Made by a program: the position numbers and the translations under genes
Source: an uncultured Acinetobacter sp.
GTDB lineage: Bacteria; Cyanobacteriota; Vampirovibrionia; Gastranaerophilales; Gastranaerophilaceae
DNA: 12,504 nt
Direction: 5' to 3'
Assembly: GCA_946623365.1 (NCBI GenBank)
Contig: CAMORE010000055.1
Span: 1 to 12,504 of the forward strand
Notes under the pieces: generated by a model
Seen by the model: only the letters and a program-made list of their open reading frames with translations
What the model was told of the DNA's origin: nothing
Database searches by the model: none
Part shown: positions 1 to 6,156 of the stretch, piece after piece
Numbering within the stretch: the stretch's first letter is position 1
How the letters are laid out: each line of letters begins with the position of its first letter

Positions 1-28
1 AAATACATCACATAACATAATTTGTTGC

Positions 29-787
29 TTAGTTTATCAAGTCTTTTATTGCATCTATTGCGACTTTGATTGCAGAATCAGTATCATGCACAACAGGATT
101 ATCCAATCCTAATTTTTCTCTTTCTTGATTAGCCACAACCAAAAATACAGAACCTACCCTGACCTTAAGAAAACTTCCTGCAACAAATAGTGCTGCAGAT
201 TCCATTTCTGATGCTAAAGTACCGAGTTTTAACCATGCCTGCCACTTATTTTCCAACTCATAACTAACCGGCATCAATTCAGGATTATGCTGACCGTAAA
301 AAGCATCCTTGCATTGAACAACACCAATATGATACGTAAAATGATTTTTTTCTGCGGATTTTTTTAGTGCAGTAACAATATCAAAATTTGCAACAGCAGG
401 AAATTCTATCGGTGCATACTCTTTTGATGTTCCTTCCATCCTGATGGCACCTGTTGCAATAACAAGATCACCGCTTTTTACATTAATATCCATACCGCCG
501 CAAGTTCCGACTCTGATAAATGTTTTTGCTCCTACTTTAACAAGTTCTTCTAACGCAATAGAAGCAGACGGCCCGCCTATGCCTGTTGAAGTAACACTCA
601 CTTTTTTACCGTTTAAATAGCCGGTATATGTTGTAAACTCTCTTCTGTCTGCAACAAGTTTTGGCTCATCAAAATATTTAGCTATCTTTTCACACCTTTT
701 AGGGTCTCCCGGAAGAATTACATATTCCCCGACATCACCATTTTTGAGTCCTACATGATATTGAGTTCCGTCTGATGAATATTTCAT
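29..787 (-). CDS. udp: Uridine phosphorylase (Gram-positive-type Udp)
   Basis: Cytosolic enzyme of pyrimidine salvage that splits uridine with phosphate into uracil and ribose-1-phosphate. The 252-residue product matches the usual length (about 250). Visible motifs are the phosphate-binding PGDPKR (residues 26-31), a second Arg at 49, GIGGPS (69-74), IRVGT (91-95) and the ribose-binding EMES (194-197). The base-recognition stretch FYGQHNPE (163-170) is the form seen in Firmicute-type uridine phosphorylases rather than the E. coli form, which has Arg two residues after the Gln. I chose the ATG at 787 because a strong GAAGGAGG (796-803) lies 8 bases upstream. The reading frame continues upstream to a TTG at 847, but that stretch holds the promoter (TTGACT, 17 bases, TAAAAT), so the longer form is unlikely. 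It diverges from the membrane gene at 990. No terminator is visible in the 28 bases downstream. Purine nucleoside phosphorylase is the alternative but fits the motifs less well. Confidence 0.93.
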   Translation of the reverse strand: MKYSSDGTQYHVGLKNGDVGEYVILPGDPKRCEKIAKYFDEPKLVADRREFTTYTGYLNGKKVSVTSTGIGGPSASIALEELVKVGAKTFIRVGTCGGMDINVKSGDLVIATGAIRMEGTSKEYAPIEFPAVANFDIVTALKKSAEKNHFTYHIGVVQCKDAFYGQHNPELMPVSYELENKWQAWLKLGTLASEMESAALFVAGSFLKVRVGSVFLVVANQEREKLGLDNPVVHDTDSAIKVAIDAIKDLIN

Positions 788-795
788 AACTAATT

Positions 796-803
796 CCTCC
801 TTC
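796..803 (-). promoter_or_regulatory. Shine-Dalgarno of udp that decides the start
   Basis: The minus strand reads GAAGGAGG, ending 8 bases before the ATG at 787. No comparable site precedes the TTG at 847, so this site selects the shorter, 252-residue protein. Confidence 0.85.
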
Positions 804-818
804 TCTGCTGAAAAGTTT

Positions 819-847
819 ATTTTATCAATAATAGTACCTTTAGTCAA
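819..847 (-). promoter_or_regulatory. Sigma70-type promoter of udp
   Basis: On the minus strand a -35 TTGACT (847-842) is followed after exactly 17 bases by TAAAAT (824-819). The predicted transcript start is near 812, giving a 5' leader of about 25 bases that contains the ribosome binding site at 803-796. The box occupies what would otherwise be the N-terminal extension of udp. Confidence 0.7.
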
Positions 848-874
848 TAAATCTAAAGATTTAGAATTTGAGTT

Positions 875-910
875 TGCGGAAAAACCTCAAAAATTTGTCA
901 ATTTTCCGCA
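875..910. repeat. 9-bp inverted repeat between divergent promoters
   Basis: TGCGGAAAA (875-883) and TTTTCCGCA (902-910) are perfect inverted arms separated by 18 bases. They lie between the udp promoter and the promoter of the membrane gene at 990, just beyond the udp -35 box. The centre-to-centre distance is 27 bases. This could be a two-site operator for a regulator of one or both genes, but no regulator gene is in view. Confidence 0.4.
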
Positions 911-914
911 CCCT

Positions 915-938
915 CATTTTGTAACTTTTTACAAAATG
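915..938. promoter_or_regulatory. Operator-like palindrome over a -35 box
   Basis: CATTTTGTAA (915-924) and TTACAAAATG (929-938) form a perfect 10-bp inverted repeat around a 4-base spacer. The right arm covers the -35 box (928-933) of the promoter for the membrane gene at 990, a position where a bound dimeric repressor would block RNA polymerase. The genes on both sides point away from it, so it is not needed as a terminator. Which regulator binds is unknown. Confidence 0.5.
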
Positions 939-956
939 CACATATTTTGGTATGAT
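928..956 (+). promoter_or_regulatory. Sigma70-type promoter of the DUF4013-like gene
   Basis: TTTACA (928-933), a 17-base spacer and TATGAT (951-956). The predicted start is near 963, leaving a leader of about 27 bases with GGAGGG (978-983) 6 bases before the ATG at 990. The -35 box lies inside the 24-bp palindrome. Confidence 0.75.
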
Positions 957-989
957 TAACATACAGAAAACAAGAATGGAGGGTCTAAA

Positions 990-1745
990 ATGAAAGAAGC
1001 TTTTTATTATATGTTTAAAGATAATATGTTTAAGAAAAAAGTACTTATGTATTTTTGTTTTGCTTTTATTGCAAATTTATTAATACAATACGGAAATATA
1101 TTTGCACCTGCAAATAAAAATGCAATCGCTCCTATTCAATATTATATATTAAATTTATTAGGCTTTATTGTGCTTTTAATACCTTGCGGATACGGAGTAT
1201 CATGCTTAAAAGCTTTAATGGAACAAAATGAAAATCCTGTATTACCGTTTTTGAATATAAAAAATAGCTTTATTCTTGGTTTTAAACTTATGCTGGGAAT
1301 AATTCTTCTGACAATTATTTTCGGCATATTTTACGTTGCTGCCGCTATTATATTTGCCATTCTATCTGCCGCATTAAAATCTTCCGCATTAATAGCAGGA
1401 TTTTATATAATTATTCCGCTATGTTGTATTTTATTAATAGGAATCTATACACCGGTCTTTAGCTGCATTCTTGCAAAAAAAGAATGGTATACTACATTTT
1501 TACGTTTCATCAGAGCGACTAAACTTATTAGACTTGATGCAAAAACCTATTTTAAAGGGGTTGGATTATTTATTTTAACAGCAATTTTAACAAGCATTTT
1601 AAATTCACCATTCAATTTGTTATTAAGCGGAACATTATTTGCACCTTTAATATCAGCTTTTGCAGCATCTATTTTTTCCTCATACACAGTCTTTGTTTAT
1701 GCTTACATATTTGCAAAAACCGTTAAGCATGAATGCATTGAGTAA
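990..1745 (+). CDS. DUF4013-like polytopic membrane protein
   Basis: A 251-residue inner-membrane protein of unknown function. It has about six hydrophobic segments, roughly at residues 18-36, 52-70, 95-125, 133-160, 190-210 and 215-243. The opening, an amphipathic stretch with YMFKDNMFKKK followed by a first membrane span, then a Gly-containing loop and NPVLPFLNI before the next spans, resembles the DUF4013 family layout (a short 'dPnw..kl' start and a '...lP.w.....f..G' loop). I make this match by eye only. The start is well supported: GGAGGG (978-983) lies 6 bases before the ATG, under a good promoter. The last 23 bases overlap the end of folC on the other strand. It diverges from udp, but nothing in the sequence ties it to nucleoside metabolism. 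Confidence in the gene is high; confidence in the family name is moderate. Confidence 0.8.
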   Translation: MKEAFYYMFKDNMFKKKVLMYFCFAFIANLLIQYGNIFAPANKNAIAPIQYYILNLLGFIVLLIPCGYGVSCLKALMEQNENPVLPFLNIKNSFILGFKLMLGIILLTIIFGIFYVAAAIIFAILSAALKSSALIAGFYIIIPLCCILLIGIYTPVFSCILAKKEWYTTFLRFIRATKLIRLDAKTYFKGVGLFILTAILTSILNSPFNLLLSGTLFAPLISAFAASIFSSYTVFVYAYIFAKTVKHECIE

Positions 1746-2892
1746 AAAGCTTGTTATCAAGTGAACTTATCATATAAAAAGAACCGCAAATAATATTTAA
1801 TCTGTCAGGAGTAAGTATAGACGAGAATAGATATCTTTTAGCGTCATACGGGCAAGCGTTTTTAAGTTCTCCGTATGAGCACGCTTTTGGATAATCAAAT
1901 TCATATAAATATATTTCATCGTCTTCTTTAAATAAAATATTCATCATTTTTTGGTAATCTTTAGTATTAAGACAGCCAAATACAAATCTTCTTTTTTGTT
2001 CAGGATAGTATAAATCAAGATTTTCCCTTAGCGCTTGAACACCGTTTGGATTATGACAGGCGTCAATTATAATATTTTTATCTTTTATATATTCAAACCT
2101 GCAAGGATGCTTAACTTTATTTAAACCATTCAAAATTATGTTTTTACTAATATCAGGAAATAAGTAATTTACCGCTGTTAAAACGAGCGCCAAATTATCT
2201 GTTTGGTGTTTTCCTTTTAAAGAAAGAGCATTTATAAATTCCGGCTGCACAGAGGGATATACAAAAATAAACATTGAATTTAGTTCACTTGCTCTATCTT
2301 TTATAGACTCATATCCCATACTTGTTATTACAGGACAGCCTTGCTTAATAATTCCGGCTTTTTCATTTGCGATTTTTTCTTTTGTATCACCAAGAATATC
2401 CGTATGATCCAAATCGATTTGCGTAATGATTGAACAAAGATTTTGTTTTATAACATTCGTTGCATCTAATCTCCCGCCCAATCCTGTTTCTAATATAACT
2501 ATATCAACATTCTCTTCCTTAAAATATAAAAACATTATTACTGTTAATATTTCAAATTCAGTAAGGTGTATATTACAATCAATTATTCGTTTTGTGTAAT
2601 TTGCAAATTTTTCTTTCGGAATATCTATACCGTTAATTTTAATACGTTCTGTATATTCCCATATATGCGGACTCGTATAAAGACCTGTTTTGTATCCTGC
2701 CTCTCGTAAGATACTCTCCAACATTGCACAAACTGAACCTTTTCCGTTTGTTCCGGCAACATGAATAAACTTTAATGAATCTTGAGGATTTCCTAATTTT
2801 TCTAACACACTCGAAATCCTATCCAACCCCAATTCAATATAAAAATTATCTTTGCTTGTTATTAACTTTATCGCATCTTCATATTTAATCAT
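1723..2892 (-). CDS. folC: Folylpolyglutamate / dihydrofolate synthase
   Basis: Cytosolic Mur-ligase-family enzyme that adds glutamate to folates, and in most bacteria also makes dihydrofolate from dihydropteroate, using ATP. The 389-residue product is slightly shorter than E. coli FolC (about 420). Seen in order: the P-loop GTNGKGS (47-53), TSPH and ERI in the folate/omega-loop region (73-84), TGLGGRLDATN (136-146), the D-L-D-H metal/ATP motif (160-163), EKAGI with the Lys that is usually carbamylated (178), and DACHNPNG (277-284) in the C-terminal domain. The ATG at 2892 is the only reasonable start, since an upstream ATG (2900) runs straight into TAG. No good Shine-Dalgarno is present. Instead an 8-bp inverted repeat lies just upstream. 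The 3' end overlaps the convergent membrane gene by 23 bases. The 81-base gap to the Fic gene has no clear promoter, so read-through is possible. Confidence 0.93.
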   Translation of the reverse strand: MIKYEDAIKLITSKDNFYIELGLDRISSVLEKLGNPQDSLKFIHVAGTNGKGSVCAMLESILREAGYKTGLYTSPHIWEYTERIKINGIDIPKEKFANYTKRIIDCNIHLTEFEILTVIMFLYFKEENVDIVILETGLGGRLDATNVIKQNLCSIITQIDLDHTDILGDTKEKIANEKAGIIKQGCPVITSMGYESIKDRASELNSMFIFVYPSVQPEFINALSLKGKHQTDNLALVLTAVNYLFPDISKNIILNGLNKVKHPCRFEYIKDKNIIIDACHNPNGVQALRENLDLYYPEQKRRFVFGCLNTKDYQKMMNILFKEDDEIYLYEFDYPKACSYGELKNACPYDAKRYLFSSILTPDRLNIICGSFYMISSLDNKLFTQCIHA

Positions 2893-2899
2893 GACTACA

Positions 2900-2922
2900 T
2901 GTTAAAACAATTTCTTTTAACA
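2900..2922. repeat. 8-bp inverted repeat before folC
   Basis: TGTTAAAA (2900-2907) and TTTTAACA (2915-2922) are perfect inverted arms around a 7-base spacer, ending 7 bases before the folC start codon. In the folC message this would be a weak AT-rich hairpin where the ribosome binding site normally lies. It could equally be a protein-binding site. It has no Shine-Dalgarno in it and no U tract after it. Confidence 0.35.
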
Positions 2923-2973
2923 AGCAATAAAATTAAACCAACCTGTGTACATAATATTTTGAAATTATGCAAA

Positions 2974-4965
2974 CTACATTATCACTTCATGTTCATATTT
3001 AGAATTTTGCTTTAACTTTTCTGCCAACTCATCTGTAGAATATATTTTCCGATATAAGGTTTCTTCGGGCCAAGATATTAATCTTATACCTTTACTTAAA
3101 AGAAACTTCTCCGTAAATAAGCGTGATACCCTGCCATTTCCGTTATAGAAAGGATGTATCCACACAATATCGAAAAAAATTTTTGCTGCTACGTTATATA
3201 CATCTTCATTGTTATAATTTTCTTCGATATATTTATCCAATCTTTGTAATTCATTTAGTACATCTTTACTGTCCGCATATGGATTCACCGCTTTTTTAGG
3301 AATTTTTTTAACATTAAAGATTTGATTAAAAAGATATTCCGTTTCTTTTGTTCTGATATTACCTATTATAGCTTCCTGCCCCGGTGTATCCTTAAGTACA
3401 ATCTTATGCAAAGTCACGAGATCTTTTGTTTTTGGAATTTCATGTTTTTTAGATTCGATATACTGATAAGCTTTTATCATATTCTCAATAGAAAGTTTTT
3501 GAGCAGGATTTGTATTTGTACAAGTTCTGCTAATCCATAACTTACTTGCTAAATCTTTGAGCATTTCATCTTTATTTTTTGAAGCTTCGTAAATTAACAT
3601 AATTTGATTTTTCGTTTTTTTAGAAACATTTTTCAATTGTTCGTTTAATTTCTTAAATTCTTGTTCGTAAAGGATTCTTTCAATAGGATTATTAGCACTT
3701 TTCATTATTTCATTTAAAAACCTTTTATTATCAGGCGCAACAGCAATAAATAAGTTATATAATCGTTTCTTCGTTGTGAAAAATATCTCTTTATCAAATA
3801 GAGTTTCTAATGTTGGAGTTATAACTGCTACTTTTTTGCCAAAATCAGATAATTTGTCCAGTATTGCATTTAAGATTTCTGGAATTTCTACTTTTGGTTG
3901 ATGGGGTGCTTTTATTAACTTTTTAAATATAGGCTTTAAAAATTCAAAATCGTCTGAATTTATTTTTCCTATAGCACTGATTCTTTCTGCCACTTGCTTT
4001 TTACAATTTAATGCATCACTTATTATATTTGCTTGATTAGCAGTGTCGGCATATTTCGTCATAAAGCTCTTATATCTGCTTGGCACTCCTCCTTGTGTAT
4101 ACCATAATTTATCAATCCGATTATATAAAAATTTTAAATTCTCTGAGCTTTTTTCCAAACCAATATCTTTACCGGCTATAATGCATTTTGTTATTATCGT
4201 CTTAATTGATTGAATCCAACGTTGTTTTTCTATTTTGTTTAAATTATTTAAATGCTCTTTATGCATAAGAAAATCGCATAAAACAGGATATAAACTGTCA
4301 TATCCATGATACTTTGAAAAATCTACAGGTTTTTCCTCACATTTATTAATCTTAGGATCCATTGGATCTATAAAATTAATTTTTTTTGTTTTTGTATCAA
4401 TAAGTATATTATTAGGATTAACTATATCAAATTGATATCCTTGCTTACTGCAAAATAATTTTATTTGAGAGTATGCTTTTCTATACGAGTCAAGAGGAAA
4501 ATCTTTTATTTTTTCGTACAATTTAAGAGATTTTAAACTCTCTTCCCTTGTTATACTTATGTTATCCATAGGCGGACAAATACGAACCCCATATTCCTTT
4601 ACACCTATACTCTCTCCTTTTTTTCGCTTAACAATATCTATTTTATCAGGAATTCTTAACGCAACTCCGTCTACCGTATCCGCATAATTTCTTCGAGGTC
4701 TTAAAAATTCAGAATTCAAATCAGCAAGCTTAAAATTATTTTTATAAATTCTTATGATATATTCTTTTATTCCATCAATTAAATAGCCTTTTTTGTTAAG
4801 CCCTTCTCCCAATAAATTTGAATCATCATTAATTGATTTAATAATAGTATCTTTTAATAAAACTGAATTGGAGTTTTTATTATATATCTTCCAAAAAGTT
4901 TCAAATTTACCGCAAAAAGATATACTATTTATAGTATTATTTTGTGTCAGAAATGAAACCTGCAT
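2974..4965 (-). CDS. Multidomain Fic protein with kinase-like N-terminal region
   Basis: A 663-residue protein ending in a Fic domain, a family that usually transfers AMP or another phosphate-containing group to target-protein side chains. The active-site loop HPFYNGNGRVSR (604-615) is a complete HPFx(D/N)GNGRxxR motif. Before it come the helix IENMIKAYQYI (493-503), LVTLHKIVL (516-524) and a flap GNIRTKETEYLF (535-546). The N-terminal third has protein-kinase-like elements: LLGEGLNKKGY (51-61, Gly-rich loop), EYIIRIYK (68-75, VAIK-like, Arg at the usual Lys position), FDIVNPNNILID (179-190, catalytic-loop-like) and INFIDP (196-201, DFG-like). Residues 215-490 are helical and unrecognised. 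No signal peptide is seen, but the first 20 residues are Asn/Thr-rich and end in ISFCGK. Start: AAAGGAG (4972-4978) lies 6 bases before the ATG. It diverges from the GT2 gene. No small antitoxin gene is adjacent. The Fic call is firm; the kinase-like call is tentative. Confidence 0.85.
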   Translation of the reverse strand: MQVSFLTQNNTINSISFCGKFETFWKIYNKNSNSVLLKDTIIKSINDDSNLLGEGLNKKGYLIDGIKEYIIRIYKNNFKLADLNSEFLRPRRNYADTVDGVALRIPDKIDIVKRKKGESIGVKEYGVRICPPMDNISITREESLKSLKLYEKIKDFPLDSYRKAYSQIKLFCSKQGYQFDIVNPNNILIDTKTKKINFIDPMDPKINKCEEKPVDFSKYHGYDSLYPVLCDFLMHKEHLNNLNKIEKQRWIQSIKTIITKCIIAGKDIGLEKSSENLKFLYNRIDKLWYTQGGVPSRYKSFMTKYADTANQANIISDALNCKKQVAERISAIGKINSDDFEFLKPIFKKLIKAPHQPKVEIPEILNAILDKLSDFGKKVAVITPTLETLFDKEIFFTTKKRLYNLFIAVAPDNKRFLNEIMKSANNPIERILYEQEFKKLNEQLKNVSKKTKNQIMLIYEASKNKDEMLKDLASKLWISRTCTNTNPAQKLSIENMIKAYQYIESKKHEIPKTKDLVTLHKIVLKDTPGQEAIIGNIRTKETEYLFNQIFNVKKIPKKAVNPYADSKDVLNELQRLDKYIEENYNNEDVYNVAAKIFFDIVWIHPFYNGNGRVSRLFTEKFLLSKGIRLISWPEETLYRKIYSTDELAEKLKQNSKYEHEVIM

Positions 4966-5094
4966 ACTATTCTCCTTTATTCAGATATAAAAATGAAAAA
5001 AAATATTTTTGCTAAATCTATAAAATATCTCTTTACAATTCTTTATTTTTGTATCAAGAAAGCGCAAATTTATTTTTGTTTGATTTTTATACTC

Positions 5095-5100
5095 TATAAT
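5095..5100 (+). promoter_or_regulatory. -10 box of the GT2 gene
   Basis: A perfect TATAAT ends 12 bases before the ATG at 5113. No convincing -35 stands at 16-18 bases (only T-rich sequence). A transcript from here would start near 5107, leaving a leader of a few bases and no Shine-Dalgarno. Confidence 0.4.
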
Positions 5101-5112
5101 ATCAGATAATTC

Positions 5113-6156
5113 ATGAGTTTCAGCATGCAAATTAATAATACTCAAAAATTAATTACACTAAACAACTACATAAGTTTTAAACAAGACAGCAAGTCTAAAG
5201 TTAAAGTTTCGGTTATATTGCCAATATATAACCAAGAAAAATATCTTGATAAAGCTCTTAATTCTCTGGAAAAACAATCTTTAAAAGATGCAGAATTTAT
5301 CTGTATTAACGACGGGTCTACCGATAATTCTTTAAATATTTTACAAACACATGCAAAAAAAGATTCCAGAATAAAAATTATTAATCAAAAAAATCAAGGA
5401 ACCGGACGGTCAAGAAATAACGGTCTTAAAGTTGCTATAGGAGAATATATTGCATTTTTGGACCCTGATGACTGGTTGGAAAAAGATGCTTTAGAATCCT
5501 TATACAACAAGTCAAAAAATCAAAATTGCGACATGGTTATATTTAACTTTAGAAGGCTTGACGATAAAGGAAAATATTTAAGTCAATTTGATTTAAAAAA
5601 AAGATTTCAAAAATATTATAACATTAGAGAAGAAGAAAATTTTACCTGGCGGAATATAAAACCCAGAGTATTGGGAGGGACATATCCGGTTGCTTGGAAT
5701 AAATTTTATAAAACGGATTTTGTTAAACAGAACAAATTACATTTCGCAAAATCAAATCTTGCTGAGGACCATGTTTTTGTTTTTGGAGCGACATTAAACG
5801 CTAAAAATATAGGATATTTAGACAAATGTTTATACAACTACGTAGTGCATGACAATTCAGCAACGAAAGAACGTTCAGATAAATATCTTTGTATATTTCG
5901 TTCAATTGACAGTGTAATAAATATGATAAAAAAATTAGGTTTATCCGAAGAACTAAAAAAAGAAATTAACGGTTATGTAATAAGATTTTTGTCATACCAT
6001 TCAAAACAAATATTATCAAAATCTAAGTTTATAGATATTTGCAAACGAAAACTTCCTGCTGAGCAAAATCAAATTTTAAGTGAACGTTTTTCTGCAAATC
6101 CTAAACTTTTACCTATAATAAATTCACTTCTTGCATCAAAAAAATTAAAACCTTAG
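5113..6156 (+). CDS. GT2-family glycosyltransferase
   Basis: A 347-residue GT-A fold enzyme that should transfer a sugar from a nucleotide-sugar donor; acceptor unknown. Motifs: KVSVILPIYNQEKYL (31-45) and INDGSTDNS (65-73) for nucleotide binding, GTGRSRNNGL (96-105), the metal-binding DPDD (117-120), and AEDH (217-220) with the likely catalytic-base Asp. No membrane segments are seen, so it is soluble or peripheral. An unusual leader of about 28 residues precedes the domain, rich in Asn/Thr/Gln and ending in YISFKQ. It resembles the leader of the divergent Fic protein. Neither the ATG at 5113 nor the in-frame ATG at 5125 has a Shine-Dalgarno. The second would give a protein starting M-Q-I, like the Fic protein's M-Q-V, so residue 5 may be the true start. 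It ends in a 4-base tail-to-tail overlap with hydE. Confidence 0.9.
   Translation: MSFSMQINNTQKLITLNNYISFKQDSKSKVKVSVILPIYNQEKYLDKALNSLEKQSLKDAEFICINDGSTDNSLNILQTHAKKDSRIKIINQKNQGTGRSRNNGLKVAIGEYIAFLDPDDWLEKDALESLYNKSKNQNCDMVIFNFRRLDDKGKYLSQFDLKKRFQKYYNIREEENFTWRNIKPRVLGGTYPVAWNKFYKTDFVKQNKLHFAKSNLAEDHVFVFGATLNAKNIGYLDKCLYNYVVHDNSATKERSDKYLCIFRSIDSVINMIKKLGLSEELKKEINGYVIRFLSYHSKQILSKSKFIDICKRKLPAEQNQILSERFSANPKLLPIINSLLASKKLKP

Noticed and set aside
4793..4990. Plus-strand frame of 65 codons over the start of the Fic gene, considered as a small antitoxin
   Set aside because: It is antisense to the Fic N-terminus, has no ribosome binding site, and its sequence is unlike Fic antitoxins.
4980..5112. 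Possible repeat or origin-like AT-rich DNA between the Fic and GT2 genes
   Set aside because: Homopolymer A/T runs only; no DnaA-box cluster, iterons or longer repeats were seen.
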